Translations under genes and position numbers: made by a program
Source: JBPOFM01 sp041391925
GTDB taxonomy: Bacteria; Bacteroidota; Bacteroidia; Flavobacteriales; Flavobacteriaceae
DNA length: 64,000 nt
Direction of reading: 5' to 3'
Assembly (NCBI GenBank): GCA_041391925.1
Contig: JAWKNA010000005.1
Coordinates: 343,533 to 407,532 of the forward strand
The notes under the pieces: model-generated
Told to the model about the DNA's origin: nothing
Seen by the model: only the letters and a program-made list of their open reading frames with translations
Database searches by the model: none
Shown: positions 26,845 to 36,088 of the stretch, in pieces
How positions within the stretch are numbered: the stretch's first letter is position 1
Layout of the letters: every line of letters begins with the position of its first letter

Positions 26845-27950
26845 ACACACCGAGAAAACATATAATAATTGTTACTTCAGAATTTCCACCACAACCAGGT
26901 GGTATTGGCAACCATGCCTATAATCTGGCAAATCAGCTCGCTCAGAATAACTTTAAGGTGTCTGTTATTGCAGATCAACGTTCTTTTCTCGGGGTAGAAG
27001 AAAAAAAATTTGATACTGATTTGGATTTTGAGGTGCATAGAATAAGGAAGAAACAAATACGTGGCGTTATGTATCTAGAGCGATTGATGAAATTAATAGA
27101 TCTAGTGGATACAGCAGATATAGTTATCGCATCTGGGAAATTTTCGTTATGGAATGTGGCTTTTTGCAGCTTGTTCAAAAAGAAAATATATATCGCAGTC
27201 GTTCATGGTACTGAAGTGAATTTTAAAAACTTTTTTGTAAATAGGAGTATTGAATTATCATTAAAACGATTTAAAGTTATCATTGCAGTTTCAAATTATA
27301 CCAAATCTTTGATACAGCATTTGAATTTACCCATTAAAGTTATTCCCAATGGTTATGATTCAAACAAATGGTCTAAACATGTTGCTCCTTTCCAAAATCT
27401 TAAAGGGAGTCCAAAATTAATTACGATAGGTAATGTTACCTTGAGAAAAGGACAGTTGAATGTAATATCACATCTACCATTATTACGTTTAAAATATCCA
27501 AATATTCATTATCATTGTATTGGACTTCCCACAGAAGCAGAAGATTTTTTGAAAAAAGCGAAAGAACTCAGTGTGGAAAATCATATCACCTTTCATGGAC
27601 GTTTGGACGATATTGAAATGCAACGTATGCTTTTGGCTTCTGATATTTTTGCGATGTTGAGTGAAGAAACAGCGACAGGCGATGTCGAAGGTTTTGGTAT
27701 CGCCGTGATAGAAGCGAATGCTCTGGGGGTTCCCGGAATTGGTTCTTACGGAAGTGGACTTGAAGATGCCATAAATGATAAAAAAACGGGTTTTTTAGTT
27801 CCTTCAAATAATTCAGAAGCATTTCTTAAAAGTATTGATGAAATACTTAAAGATAGGGAGGCTTTTAGTCGAGCTTGCATTGGTTGGGCAAGTAGGCATG
27901 AATGGAAATCAATAATTAAATCATATATAGCTGTTATACTTAATAGGTGA
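26841..27950 (+). CDS. Glycosyltransferase family 4
   Basis: This is a GT-B family 4 enzyme, 369 aa from the TTG at 26841, which overlaps the previous stop as TTGA. The longer reading from 26787 would put 18 residues in front of HIIIVTSEFPPQPGGIGNHA, where family members begin. The donor domain has KLITIGNVTLRKGQLNVISH, ITFHGRLDDIEMQRMLLASD and an E-x7-E motif in GDVEGFGIAVIEANALGVPG. The N-terminal P-P-Q-x-G-G-I motif is typical of PIG-A-like GT4 enzymes. Confidence 0.9.
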   Translation: MNTPRKHIIIVTSEFPPQPGGIGNHAYNLANQLAQNNFKVSVIADQRSFLGVEEKKFDTDLDFEVHRIRKKQIRGVMYLERLMKLIDLVDTADIVIASGKFSLWNVAFCSLFKKKIYIAVVHGTEVNFKNFFVNRSIELSLKRFKVIIAVSNYTKSLIQHLNLPIKVIPNGYDSNKWSKHVAPFQNLKGSPKLITIGNVTLRKGQLNVISHLPLLRLKYPNIHYHCIGLPTEAEDFLKKAKELSVENHITFHGRLDDIEMQRMLLASDIFAMLSEETATGDVEGFGIAVIEANALGVPGIGSYGSGLEDAINDKKTGFLVPSNNSEAFLKSIDEILKDREAFSRACIGWASRHEWKSIIKSYIAVILNR

Positions 27951-29074
27951 AGCTTGCAATAATTTCACATACAGAACATTATAAAGATGCCAATGACAAT
28001 ATTGTTGGCTGGGGACCTACCGTGAATGAAATCAATCATCTTCTCGAAGTTTTTGATACAATTTACCATGTCGCTATGTTTTACGAATGTGACCCGCCTT
28101 CAAGTTCACTGCCTTATATTTCAGAACGTATAATATTTGTTCCACTACCCGCTCTGGGTGGAAAATCCACATTTGATAAGCTCAGAATTATTTTTAGATC
28201 TTTAGAGGTCATGAAAACAGTTAATGCAACCTTAAAGAAGGCGGATTATTTTCAATTGCGAACTCCAACAGGAATCGGCGTATTTCTAATACCTTTTCTG
28301 ACGGTTTTTGTAAAGAAAAATGGATGGTACAAATATGCAGGCAACTGGAATCAAAAAAATCCACCGTTGGGATATTTTGTGCAAAGAACCATGCTTAAAT
28401 GGCAACAAAGAAAAGTTACAATAAATGGTCAGTGGCCAAATCAACCAACAAATTGTCTTACATTTGAGAATCCATGCCTTACAATGAGCGATATAGATTT
28501 AGGCAACGACATTCGAAGGGAAAAGACAATCGAAGGAAAAATTGAAATATGCTATGTTGGTCGCTTGGAAAAACAAAAGGGGGTAGCATATTTAATTGAG
28601 TCTATTGGTAGACTTTCAAAAAATCAAAAACACCAAATAAGTAAAGTTCATTTAGTTGGAAATGGAGAAGATTTGCAACTTTTCAAAATAATGGCTGCTA
28701 AGACTGATGTGGAGTTTTTGTTTCATGGATTTCTGTCTAGGAATAAGGTGTTCGAAATCTATCAAAAATGTCAAATATTTCTTATGCCTACAACAGCTTC
28801 TGAAGGTTTTCCTAAAGCTATTGCTGAAGCCATGAATTTTGGGTGCATTCCTGTGGTATCAACAGTATCTTCCATTGGGCAGTATATTAAACATTTTGAA
28901 ACTGGAATTTGCATTGAAAATGTAACTATTGAAAAAGTCATTCAAGCATTAAATTTGGCTTTAAATTTAAAACACAAAGATTATCAAGAAATATTGACAA
29001 GTCAACGACGTATTATTGAACTCTTTAGTTTTCCACATTACAATCATCGCATTAAAACAGAACTGTTGAATTGA
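27947..29074 (+). CDS. Glycosyltransferase family 4
   Basis: This is a GT-B transferase, 375 aa, starting at GTG 27947 with a GTGA overlap with the preceding stop. The N-terminal domain (LAIISHTEHYKDANDNIVGW) is less usual; the donor domain is clear: EICYVGRLEKQKGVAYLIES, VEFLFHGFLSRNKVFEIYQK, and TASEGFPKAIAEAMNFGCIP (about 284-303) with the E-x7-E motif. It leads into the polymerase/ligase gene by a further 4 bp overlap. Confidence 0.88.
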   Translation: MKLAIISHTEHYKDANDNIVGWGPTVNEINHLLEVFDTIYHVAMFYECDPPSSSLPYISERIIFVPLPALGGKSTFDKLRIIFRSLEVMKTVNATLKKADYFQLRTPTGIGVFLIPFLTVFVKKNGWYKYAGNWNQKNPPLGYFVQRTMLKWQQRKVTINGQWPNQPTNCLTFENPCLTMSDIDLGNDIRREKTIEGKIEICYVGRLEKQKGVAYLIESIGRLSKNQKHQISKVHLVGNGEDLQLFKIMAAKTDVEFLFHGFLSRNKVFEIYQKCQIFLMPTTASEGFPKAIAEAMNFGCIPVVSTVSSIGQYIKHFETGICIENVTIEKVIQALNLALNLKHKDYQEILTSQRRIIELFSFPHYNHRIKTELLN

Positions 29075-30453
29075 GAATTAATTTTCAAAAATATAATCAA
29101 GAAAACTACCTTGGATTGGTTCTTCTCCATATCCTCATGGGATTTTCTATATATGCTTACAATCCAATTGGGAAATTCATATTTTTAGGTCTATTAGTAT
29201 ATTTTGTAGGACGTATAATCATTGCTCAAGAAGCTGATAAAACCCGCGAAGTTCTTTTGGCATGTGCATATTTCGTAGGATCCGAAGTGTTGTTTCGAAT
29301 GACAAAATCCAGTATTTCATATGAGGCGTCAAAATATTTGGTAATATTATTCATGTTAATCGGAATTTTTTACAAAGGCTTATCCGGTAAAGGTTACGTT
29401 TATTTTATATATCTGATTATTTTAGTCCCTGCCGTGATAATGGCGGCAATCACCTTGTCTTTTGATGCACATTTTAGGACTAATATTGCGTTTGTCTTAA
29501 CTGGTCCAGTTTGTCTTGGTATAGCTTCATTATTTTGTTATGATAGGAAAGTTAATAAGAAACTCCTATTGGATATCATGCTATATATTTCATTACCGGT
29601 TATTTCATTAACCACCTATGTATTTTTTTATGCACCAAGCCTAGAAGACCTTTTGACAAGTACAGCCTCTAATCAAGCTGCTTCAGGTGGTTTCGGACCG
29701 AATCAGGTTGCTACATCTTTAGGCTTGGGTATGGTAGCACTTGTTGTGAGAATATTTCTTTATTCTCCCAGCCTTGGTCATAAGTTAATAAATCTTTCCC
29801 TTTTTGCATTCATGACATATCGAGCTTTTGTCACTTTTAGTAGAGGTGGTGTTGTTGCAGCGGTTATTGTGACTGCTGCTTTTTTATGGACAATTTTTTG
29901 GAAATCTTCGTCTCAGCAAAGAAGTCAAATTTTAGGATCTTTTATACTTTTTGCCACGGGAGTTGCAGTTGCATGGATGATAAGTTCTAGTCAAACGGGT
30001 GGACTTCTGGATTTAAGATATACTAATAAGGATGTCCTGGGCCGAGACCAAGGGGAACTAAGTACTGGAAGAGCGGAACTTTTCATAGATGAAATGGGAG
30101 GTTTTTTAAGTAGCCCATTTTTAGGGGTTGGAGCGAGCAGAACCAAAGACATACGTGTAGAACATGGACAAGGGGACTTGCCATCGCATAATGAGATAGG
30201 TAGATTGCTGTCTGAACATGGCCTTTTGGGAATTATTGCCTTGACAATTCTTATTGTAACCCCTCTTGCTTATAGGACACGAAATAAAAGAAACTTTTTA
30301 TTTTATGTAGGAATCTGTTTTTGGTTTGCAACAATAAATCATTCTGGAATGCGGATAGCAGCGCCTGCTTATTTATATGCTTTATCCCTTCTAAATGTGG
30401 AGAGTAACAATATTAAATCTGCCAATTCAATAAAAAGTAAGGTAATTGTATAA
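29071..30453 (+). CDS. O-antigen polymerase/ligase family membrane protein (Wzy/WaaL-like)
   Basis: This 460 aa inner-membrane protein has about ten to twelve predicted helices. It should join repeat units or ligate the glycan to its acceptor on the periplasmic side. The Wzy_C region shows TFSRGGVVAAVIVTAAFLW, a large loop with GQGDLPSHNEIGRLLSEHGL (His near residue 371) and a final helix group. That loop His and the Arg-rich stretch are the usual catalytic features. The TTG start overlaps the preceding stop (TTGA). Polymerase and ligase cannot be told apart by sequence alone. Confidence 0.85.
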   Translation: MRINFQKYNQENYLGLVLLHILMGFSIYAYNPIGKFIFLGLLVYFVGRIIIAQEADKTREVLLACAYFVGSEVLFRMTKSSISYEASKYLVILFMLIGIFYKGLSGKGYVYFIYLIILVPAVIMAAITLSFDAHFRTNIAFVLTGPVCLGIASLFCYDRKVNKKLLLDIMLYISLPVISLTTYVFFYAPSLEDLLTSTASNQAASGGFGPNQVATSLGLGMVALVVRIFLYSPSLGHKLINLSLFAFMTYRAFVTFSRGGVVAAVIVTAAFLWTIFWKSSSQQRSQILGSFILFATGVAVAWMISSSQTGGLLDLRYTNKDVLGRDQGELSTGRAELFIDEMGGFLSSPFLGVGASRTKDIRVEHGQGDLPSHNEIGRLLSEHGLLGIIALTILIVTPLAYRTRNKRNFLFYVGICFWFATINHSGMRIAAPAYLYALSLLNVESNNIKSANSIKSKVIV

Positions 30454-31336
30454 ATATGTTATATTTGAATTCATAACACAACAAAGACAAAAAATTTTAA
30501 ATACATTGAGTTATTTAAAACCGAAAAAATTTAGAAAATATGTTTTTTGGATATTTAAACGCCATCCTTATCTTTATTTTACTAGGTTTAGGTTATTGTC
30601 AAAGAATGTATCTGAGTCTGATATCAATCAAGAATCTTACAATTTAACGAATAAAAGTGATGATATTCCAAAAATTTTTTTTGAAGTAAACAAGCTTATT
30701 TTTTTGCCAAATGAAGAATTGAAAGATATCGATAAAATGAAGAAACTTTCAATGTGGTTGGTAGACCATATAAAAGGTGGTCCAGGTTTAAGCCTTTCTT
30801 CTCAAAAAGCATTAGAGATAATGTTGGCTGGTAAAGGTGGTGTCTGTAGTGATATGGCTCAAATTTTTAATAATTTTTGCATTATAAATAATTTGATGGT
30901 TCGAGAGTGGGGTGTGACCTTAATTCCATTCGATACAAATTTTGGTGGTCATTCATTCAATGAAGTTTTCTCTAAAGAACTCAACAAATGGATATTTGTG
31001 GATGTTTCTAATTGCTTGCTATTTTATTCTGATTTTCAAGACCGACCTCTATCGGTTATAGAATTATATGATTTAGTAAGGAAAAAAAAATTCCCTAAAG
31101 CTTTTTTCTTCAATAAAGAAAATAAGTTCAAAGAGAAGATTATTAACGACTATTATTTCAATGTTCAGGCGGCACCTTTTTTAATTTGCAGCTATTCGAC
31201 CAAAACATATGATTTTTATTTAGAGAAGCTACGTCCATTTGTTCCTGTTTTTATTATTCATTTTTTTATTCTTTTCTTCGGAAAAAGTTATTCTTATAAA
31301 TTTCCAATGGATAATTACAAACTATTATTTTCTTGA
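30446..31336 (+). CDS. Transglutaminase-like protein
   Basis: This 296 aa protein has the papain-like transglutaminase core with all three catalytic residues: Cys134 in GKGGVCSDMAQIF, His169 in FGGHSFNEVF and Asp186 in KWIFVDVSNC. There is no signal peptide; a basic N-terminus and a hydrophobic patch near residues 268-278 might associate with the membrane. The TTG start overlaps the polymerase stop by 8 bp, so it is translated with the glycan genes. It could hydrolyse or form amide bonds on an aminoacyl- or amide-bearing sugar. Function in this setting is unknown; only the fold is supported. Confidence 0.72.
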   Translation: MYKYVIFEFITQQRQKILNTLSYLKPKKFRKYVFWIFKRHPYLYFTRFRLLSKNVSESDINQESYNLTNKSDDIPKIFFEVNKLIFLPNEELKDIDKMKKLSMWLVDHIKGGPGLSLSSQKALEIMLAGKGGVCSDMAQIFNNFCIINNLMVREWGVTLIPFDTNFGGHSFNEVFSKELNKWIFVDVSNCLLFYSDFQDRPLSVIELYDLVRKKKFPKAFFFNKENKFKEKIINDYYFNVQAAPFLICSYSTKTYDFYLEKLRPFVPVFIIHFFILFFGKSYSYKFPMDNYKLLFS

Positions 31337-31355
31337 TTTAAGATGAAATGGCTTT

Positions 31356-32375
31356 ATGAAACCCTCAATCTTATACATAGGCAACGACTTATCGCTAAAT
31401 AAATCGAACGTATCCATCATGTCCACATTCGGACCTCTGTTGGCTAAAGAAGGGTATAAAGTTTATTTTGCATCATCAAAAAAGGATAAATCCTTACGGC
31501 TAATGGATATGCTTTTTAAGGTGATTCGATATTCTCATCAAGTAAACTTTGTATTAATCGACACCTATAGCACCCAGAATTTTTATTATGCCTTATTAGT
31601 TAGTCAATTATGTCGATTGTTTGGGCTTCGGTATATCCCCATTCTCCATGGTGGCAATCTTCCCAATAGACTCAACACACATCCTGTCATGAGTGCGTCA
31701 ATCTTTAAACATGCATTTTGCAATGTTGCTCCTTCTAAATATCTTAAGGAGCAATTTGAAGCGTATGGATACATCAATTTAAAATATATCCCAAACATGA
31801 TAGAAATTCAGAACTATCATTTTTTTTTAAATCGCGACTTTACATTGCCCAAACTTTTATGGGTTCGATCTTTTTCAAAAATATATAATCCGTTGATGGC
31901 TCTAAAGGTATTGAAATCCCTGAAAGATTTAGGTTATGACGCTACCCTTTGTATGGTCGGACCTGATACAGATGGATCTTTAGCACAAGTTGAAGAGCTT
32001 GCAGAGAGCTTAAGCATTCAAGTCAAGCTTACAGGAAAGCTCACCAAAAAGGAATGGGCTAAACTTTCAGAAGATCATAATGTCTTTATCAATACTACTG
32101 ATATAGATAACACACCTGTAAGTGTAATGGAAGCTATGGCACTGGGTCTTCCTATCGTTTCTACTAATGTTGGAGGTATGCCGTATCTCGTAGACCACGG
32201 AATAAATGGTCTATTGGTAGAAAAAAACAATGTCGATGATATGGTTAAAGCCATTTTGTATTTGTTTAATGAACCAGAAAAACGAAAACTAATGATTTTG
32301 AATGCACGAAAACTTTCAGAAACTTTTGATTGGCAACAGATAAAAATGAAATGGAATGAAATATTGCAAAACTAA
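31356..32375 (+). CDS. Glycosyltransferase family 4
   Basis: This is a GT-B family 4 enzyme, 339 aa. The N-terminus SILYIGNDLSLNKSNVSIMS and YIPILHGGNLPNRL belong to the acceptor domain; KLLWVRSFSKIYNPLMALKV opens the donor domain. The usual E-x7-E motif reads NTPVSVMEAMALGLPIVSTN, so the first Glu is replaced while the second is kept. This variant is common in this subgroup. It follows the transglutaminase-like gene by 19 bp. Confidence 0.9.
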   Translation: MKPSILYIGNDLSLNKSNVSIMSTFGPLLAKEGYKVYFASSKKDKSLRLMDMLFKVIRYSHQVNFVLIDTYSTQNFYYALLVSQLCRLFGLRYIPILHGGNLPNRLNTHPVMSASIFKHAFCNVAPSKYLKEQFEAYGYINLKYIPNMIEIQNYHFFLNRDFTLPKLLWVRSFSKIYNPLMALKVLKSLKDLGYDATLCMVGPDTDGSLAQVEELAESLSIQVKLTGKLTKKEWAKLSEDHNVFINTTDIDNTPVSVMEAMALGLPIVSTNVGGMPYLVDHGINGLLVEKNNVDDMVKAILYLFNEPEKRKLMILNARKLSETFDWQQIKMKWNEILQN

Positions 32376-32424
32376 CATGAGATGGTTTTATCTTGTTATA
32401 TTTACATTTTAATCCACTTTAATA

Positions 32425-33819
32425 ATGAATTACAAAAAAGACATTCATTTTGAAGTATCCGAACGGAAAATTCTTTTACGGATATTTGATGCTGTCTTTA
32501 TTTTGTTTGGGCTGTATTTATTAGAGTTATTTTTTGACTACAATTATTTATTGCTTCGTAGTGAAAATACTGTTCCCCTTGCTGTTCTGGTCATCTATTT
32601 GATGGTTTTCGGTACCATCTTTGAGCTTTATGATTTGCAAAAAGCTAGTAAAATAGATGTTACCTTCAGGAATATTGTTCTTGCGGCCTCTACAACAGTT
32701 TTATTTTATTTTTTGACCCCATTTTTCACTCCTTTTTTGCCAGAGAAAAGACTACAGATTATTTACTTTTATGTCGCCATTATTATCATGATTTTAATTT
32801 GGCGAATTGCTTATATAACATTTATTGCATCACCACGATTTTATAAAAAAGTTTTGTTGGTGGGCGAGATAAGCTATGTTGAAAATATTGTCAAGGCACT
32901 CAATGTTTCTGACCCAAATTATAAAATTGTTGGATTTATCAATTGTGAAGAGAGTCCTGAAGATCCCATAAAATTTAAGGGTTTAAAAGAATTTGAACCA
33001 CATGAACTAGTCAAGGTCATTACCGAGCACAAGATTTCTGAAGTTTTGGTGGCGAGTTACAATTCAGAAACGATTACTGCGGACATCTACCACGACCTCA
33101 TTATGCTTTTGGAAAGAGGGTTTACCATAAGGGAATATACCCAAGTTTATGAAGAGCTGACTTATCGCGTCCCAATCCAATATGTTGGCAAGGATTTTTA
33201 CAAATATTTTCCTTTTAGCAGGAGTAACCAAAACACGTTATATCTGTTCTTCCATCGTGCTTTTGACCTCACTTTTTCAATTTTAGGAATCTTGACTGGA
33301 CTTGCACTTCTGCCAATAGTACTCATTGGAAATCTACTAGGGAATAGGGGTCCATTATTTTACAGTCAAGAACGTGTTGGTAAAAATGGTGAACCTTTTA
33401 AAATCATCAAATTAAGAAGCATGGTAGTTAATGCTGAAACCCATGGTGCAAAATGGGCACAAAAAGATGATGTGAGGGTCACAAAATTTGGTAAGTTTTT
33501 ACGTCGTGCCAGATTGGATGAATTCCCTCAATTTATCAATGTTCTAAAAGGCGAAATGAGTATTATTGGTCCTAGACCAGAACGTCCTTTTTTTGTGAAT
33601 GAGCTTTCACAGATTATCCCATTTTATGAAACAAGGCACATCGTAAAACCAGGTCTTACCGGCTGGGCCCAAGTCAACACAAGATATGGTGCTTCTGTGG
33701 ATGATAGTCTTACCAAACTTCAATATGACCTGTACTACATTAAGCATAGGAGTTTATTTTTGGACATCAACATCATTGTCAAGACTTTGAGCACAATTCT
33801 TTACTATCGAGGGCAATAA
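32425..33819 (+). CDS. Polyprenyl glycosylphosphotransferase, long WcaJ type
   Basis: It transfers hexose-1-phosphate to undecaprenyl phosphate. The 464 aa protein has four N-terminal helices (within about 15-130), a Rossmann-like regulatory domain (VLLVGEISYVENIVKAL onward), a further helix at about 275-300, and the catalytic domain with FYSQERVGKNGEPFKIIKLR, RARLDEFPQFINVL (Asp-Glu dyad near 368) and SIIGPRPERP. TRYGASVDDSLTKLQYDLYY at the C-terminus is typical. It is the last gene of the locus. Together with the short enzyme at 974 it gives the locus two initiating enzymes. Confidence 0.93.
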   Translation: MNYKKDIHFEVSERKILLRIFDAVFILFGLYLLELFFDYNYLLLRSENTVPLAVLVIYLMVFGTIFELYDLQKASKIDVTFRNIVLAASTTVLFYFLTPFFTPFLPEKRLQIIYFYVAIIIMILIWRIAYITFIASPRFYKKVLLVGEISYVENIVKALNVSDPNYKIVGFINCEESPEDPIKFKGLKEFEPHELVKVITEHKISEVLVASYNSETITADIYHDLIMLLERGFTIREYTQVYEELTYRVPIQYVGKDFYKYFPFSRSNQNTLYLFFHRAFDLTFSILGILTGLALLPIVLIGNLLGNRGPLFYSQERVGKNGEPFKIIKLRSMVVNAETHGAKWAQKDDVRVTKFGKFLRRARLDEFPQFINVLKGEMSIIGPRPERPFFVNELSQIIPFYETRHIVKPGLTGWAQVNTRYGASVDDSLTKLQYDLYYIKHRSLFLDINIIVKTLSTILYYRGQ

Positions 33820-34992
33820 CTATATCTTTTTTTTAAAAAAAGAAATCAAGAAAACATATCTTATTGACAATGCAATTAACAGGGGTATCAGTCCAATAGC
33901 ATACACTTGAATACCCATTATCCAATGAACAACCAATAACATAAGTAAAATTAGTAGGAGTTTTAAAAATTTGATGCACCAAGCCTTCACCTTCGATTTA
34001 AATAACTGACCAATCACTAAAATATTTAAAGGAAACGCCCAAAGTAGATTATAGTTTTGAGCCGTTGCTGTATGGTCGGTTGCAAACCAAAGCAACAGCA
34101 TCAAAATTCCAATAAGTCCAGTTGTAGTGAACAAAATGATATCCAACCATTTGCTTCGCTTGTTCTTTTTATTGTCTGAGTAAGTGATATAAACAATTAA
34201 AAGTGAAAGCAATCCCAAGACCATCAATGGGCTGAACATAAAGTTTTTGTGAACAGGCTTGTCCAATCTTTTATAAATGGTAGTAGATTTTTTTACTAAA
34301 TTTTTATCGGAATCAAATTTTGCGTTACCAAAAAACTCATGGATGTATTTCGGAAGAAACATGTGCTCATAAGGACTTGCTTTTTTGTCAATGACAGAAC
34401 CCAAAGCCAAATCAATCCCAAAACTTCCCCAATTGTTCCGACCGGTTTGTTCATGGATAAGTTCCCGAAAGGTTTTAGGTTTGAAATTTTGAGGTTTTTC
34501 AAATTCAACGTTACTTTCTATATCTTTCTCAACAACATCCCTAATGCGCGTGGCACAATTATCATAAAAGAAATCATAAAGATATTTTCTGTTTTCAGGT
34601 TTGTAATTAGTTATCAGATAGTCATACAGATTTTGTTTTTCCTTTGGAGAAAGATTCAATACTTGCTCGTCTATGGTTCTGTTGAAATAACTATAAAATC
34701 TATAAAAATCAGAGAAACTATTCTCGCTCATTTGATAGTTCAACTTTCCTTGGGCAAATTTTAAATAGAAATTGGGCGTATCAAAATCGTATTCACCATA
34801 GCCATAGACGACATCCATCCCAACAGTTCTATCATTTATTCTAAAAGCAGAATGCCCAAATGCATCATTCAAGGATTCTCCAGGGCCAATGGTCAAGACT
34901 GATATGTCTGCATTTGGAGATAATTGGTTATTTTGTGCATGACCTGAAAAAATAAGTAGAAAAAAGAAAAGAAAGGATAGTTTTAATTTCAT
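33820..34992 (-). CDS. DUF4105 domain membrane protein
   Basis: This 390 aa protein has a signal peptide (KLSFLFFFLLIFSGHAQ), a periplasmic DUF4105 domain with SVLTIGPGESLNDAFGHSAF and RKYLYDFFYDNCATRIRDVV, and four C-terminal membrane helices (from about 255). The conserved His and Cys of the domain resemble a papain-like or NlpC-like site, but no activity is established. It lies 14 bp downstream of the PorV-like gene on the same strand, so the two are probably co-transcribed. It converges with the end of the polysaccharide locus with no space between them. Confidence 0.85.
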   Translation of the reverse strand: MKLKLSFLFFFLLIFSGHAQNNQLSPNADISVLTIGPGESLNDAFGHSAFRINDRTVGMDVVYGYGEYDFDTPNFYLKFAQGKLNYQMSENSFSDFYRFYSYFNRTIDEQVLNLSPKEKQNLYDYLITNYKPENRKYLYDFFYDNCATRIRDVVEKDIESNVEFEKPQNFKPKTFRELIHEQTGRNNWGSFGIDLALGSVIDKKASPYEHMFLPKYIHEFFGNAKFDSDKNLVKKSTTIYKRLDKPVHKNFMFSPLMVLGLLSLLIVYITYSDNKKNKRSKWLDIILFTTTGLIGILMLLLWFATDHTATAQNYNLLWAFPLNILVIGQLFKSKVKAWCIKFLKLLLILLMLLVVHWIMGIQVYAIGLIPLLIALSIRYVFLISFFKKKI

Positions 34993-35006
34993 ACTGAAAA
35001 GTTATA

Positions 35007-36071
35007 CTATCTAAAGATACTAAAATCTAGTTTCAAAGAGAAGACGTTGCTGTACAAAGCAGCACTTTGGTCACCAATATCAGTAAAAGCATAATCCAAC
35101 TGAATGCCACGGTATTTAAAGCCCACTCCAAAATTTGGCTGAAAAGTTAGATCTTCAGAATTGTCGATTTGTAATTCATTCTGAAAATTCCCAACACCAG
35201 CTCTCAAGAACACCAAATCAGTATAACCGAATTCAAAGCCAAGAGCAGGATTGACACTGGCAAACGAACTGGAAAGTATGTCATTGTTTTGTTCAAAACG
35301 CACATTCAAATCAAGGGCTGTCACTAACGAGTAATCATAATGGAAGATAAATTTTTTAGACATCCCAATCTGTAGTTTTGGAATGGTCAATTCCGTAGAT
35401 TCAGGCACTTCCTGGTTCTGTCCTTCCACAGCGTTTTGGATGGTTTCCAGTTTTTTGTCATCAAAAGTCCATGCATTGAAAGTGGTAGTGATATCTCTGG
35501 CCATGATGCCAAATTTCCAATCATTATCGTTTTCAAACTGAACACCCAAATCCAATCCAAATCCCCAAGAGGATGCGAAATCTCCAATAATTCGACGAAT
35601 CACTTTCGCATTGATTCCATAACTTAATCCGTCAATGGGTAGATTTCGTGCATATGAAAAGGTCAACCCATAGTCAGCAGTAGAGAACAAACTGATTCTG
35701 TCGTAGTTGATATTTCCTTGGTCGTCAATCAGTTGTGTTGTATCCAAAATATCATCGACACCAAAACGTATCAAGGAAATTCCTACCGCACTTCTGTCAT
35801 CCAAAGGCATGGCAAAAGCAGCGTAATCATAATTGGCAATATTGGCAAAGTAACTGGAATGCATCAAGGCAATTTGTTTGTCTTCCAACACCACTAACCC
35901 TGCAGGATTCCAATATCCGGAATTGACATCTGCCGTTTGTGATACTACAGCATTGCTCATCCCGAGTGCAGCGGCATCCACACCAATATTCATAAATTCA
36001 TTGGAATATTTGGTTTGGGCAAAATTTATTGCATGACAAAGCAGGAGTGCGATAAGTAGTTTAGTTTTCAA
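35007..36071 (-). CDS. PorV/PorQ-like outer-membrane beta-barrel protein
   Basis: This is a 354 aa FadL-fold outer-membrane protein of the PorV/PorQ family, several members of which serve type IX secretion. After the signal peptide (MKTKLLIALLLCHAINFAQ) come FMNIGVDAAALGMSNAVVSQ and SGYWNPAGLVVLEDKQIALM, the family signature, then alternating barrel strands ending in a C-terminal Phe-Arg. The TTG at 36071 is preferred: the upstream TTG at 36125 would place a promoter-like element inside the gene and give an overlong leader. Whether this is PorV itself or a paralogue cannot be settled here. Confidence 0.8.
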   Translation of the reverse strand: MKTKLLIALLLCHAINFAQTKYSNEFMNIGVDAAALGMSNAVVSQTADVNSGYWNPAGLVVLEDKQIALMHSSYFANIANYDYAAFAMPLDDRSAVGISLIRFGVDDILDTTQLIDDQGNINYDRISLFSTADYGLTFSYARNLPIDGLSYGINAKVIRRIIGDFASSWGFGLDLGVQFENDNDWKFGIMARDITTTFNAWTFDDKKLETIQNAVEGQNQEVPESTELTIPKLQIGMSKKFIFHYDYSLVTALDLNVRFEQNNDILSSSFASVNPALGFEFGYTDLVFLRAGVGNFQNELQIDNSEDLTFQPNFGVGFKYRGIQLDYAFTDIGDQSAALYSNVFSLKLDFSIFR

Positions 36072-36088
36072 TAGCAAAAAAATTTTTA

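Noticed and set aside
33822..33845. T8-A7 tract at the polysaccharide locus end as a bidirectional terminator
   Set aside because: It has no GC-containing stem and lies inside the 3' coding end of the DUF4105 gene.
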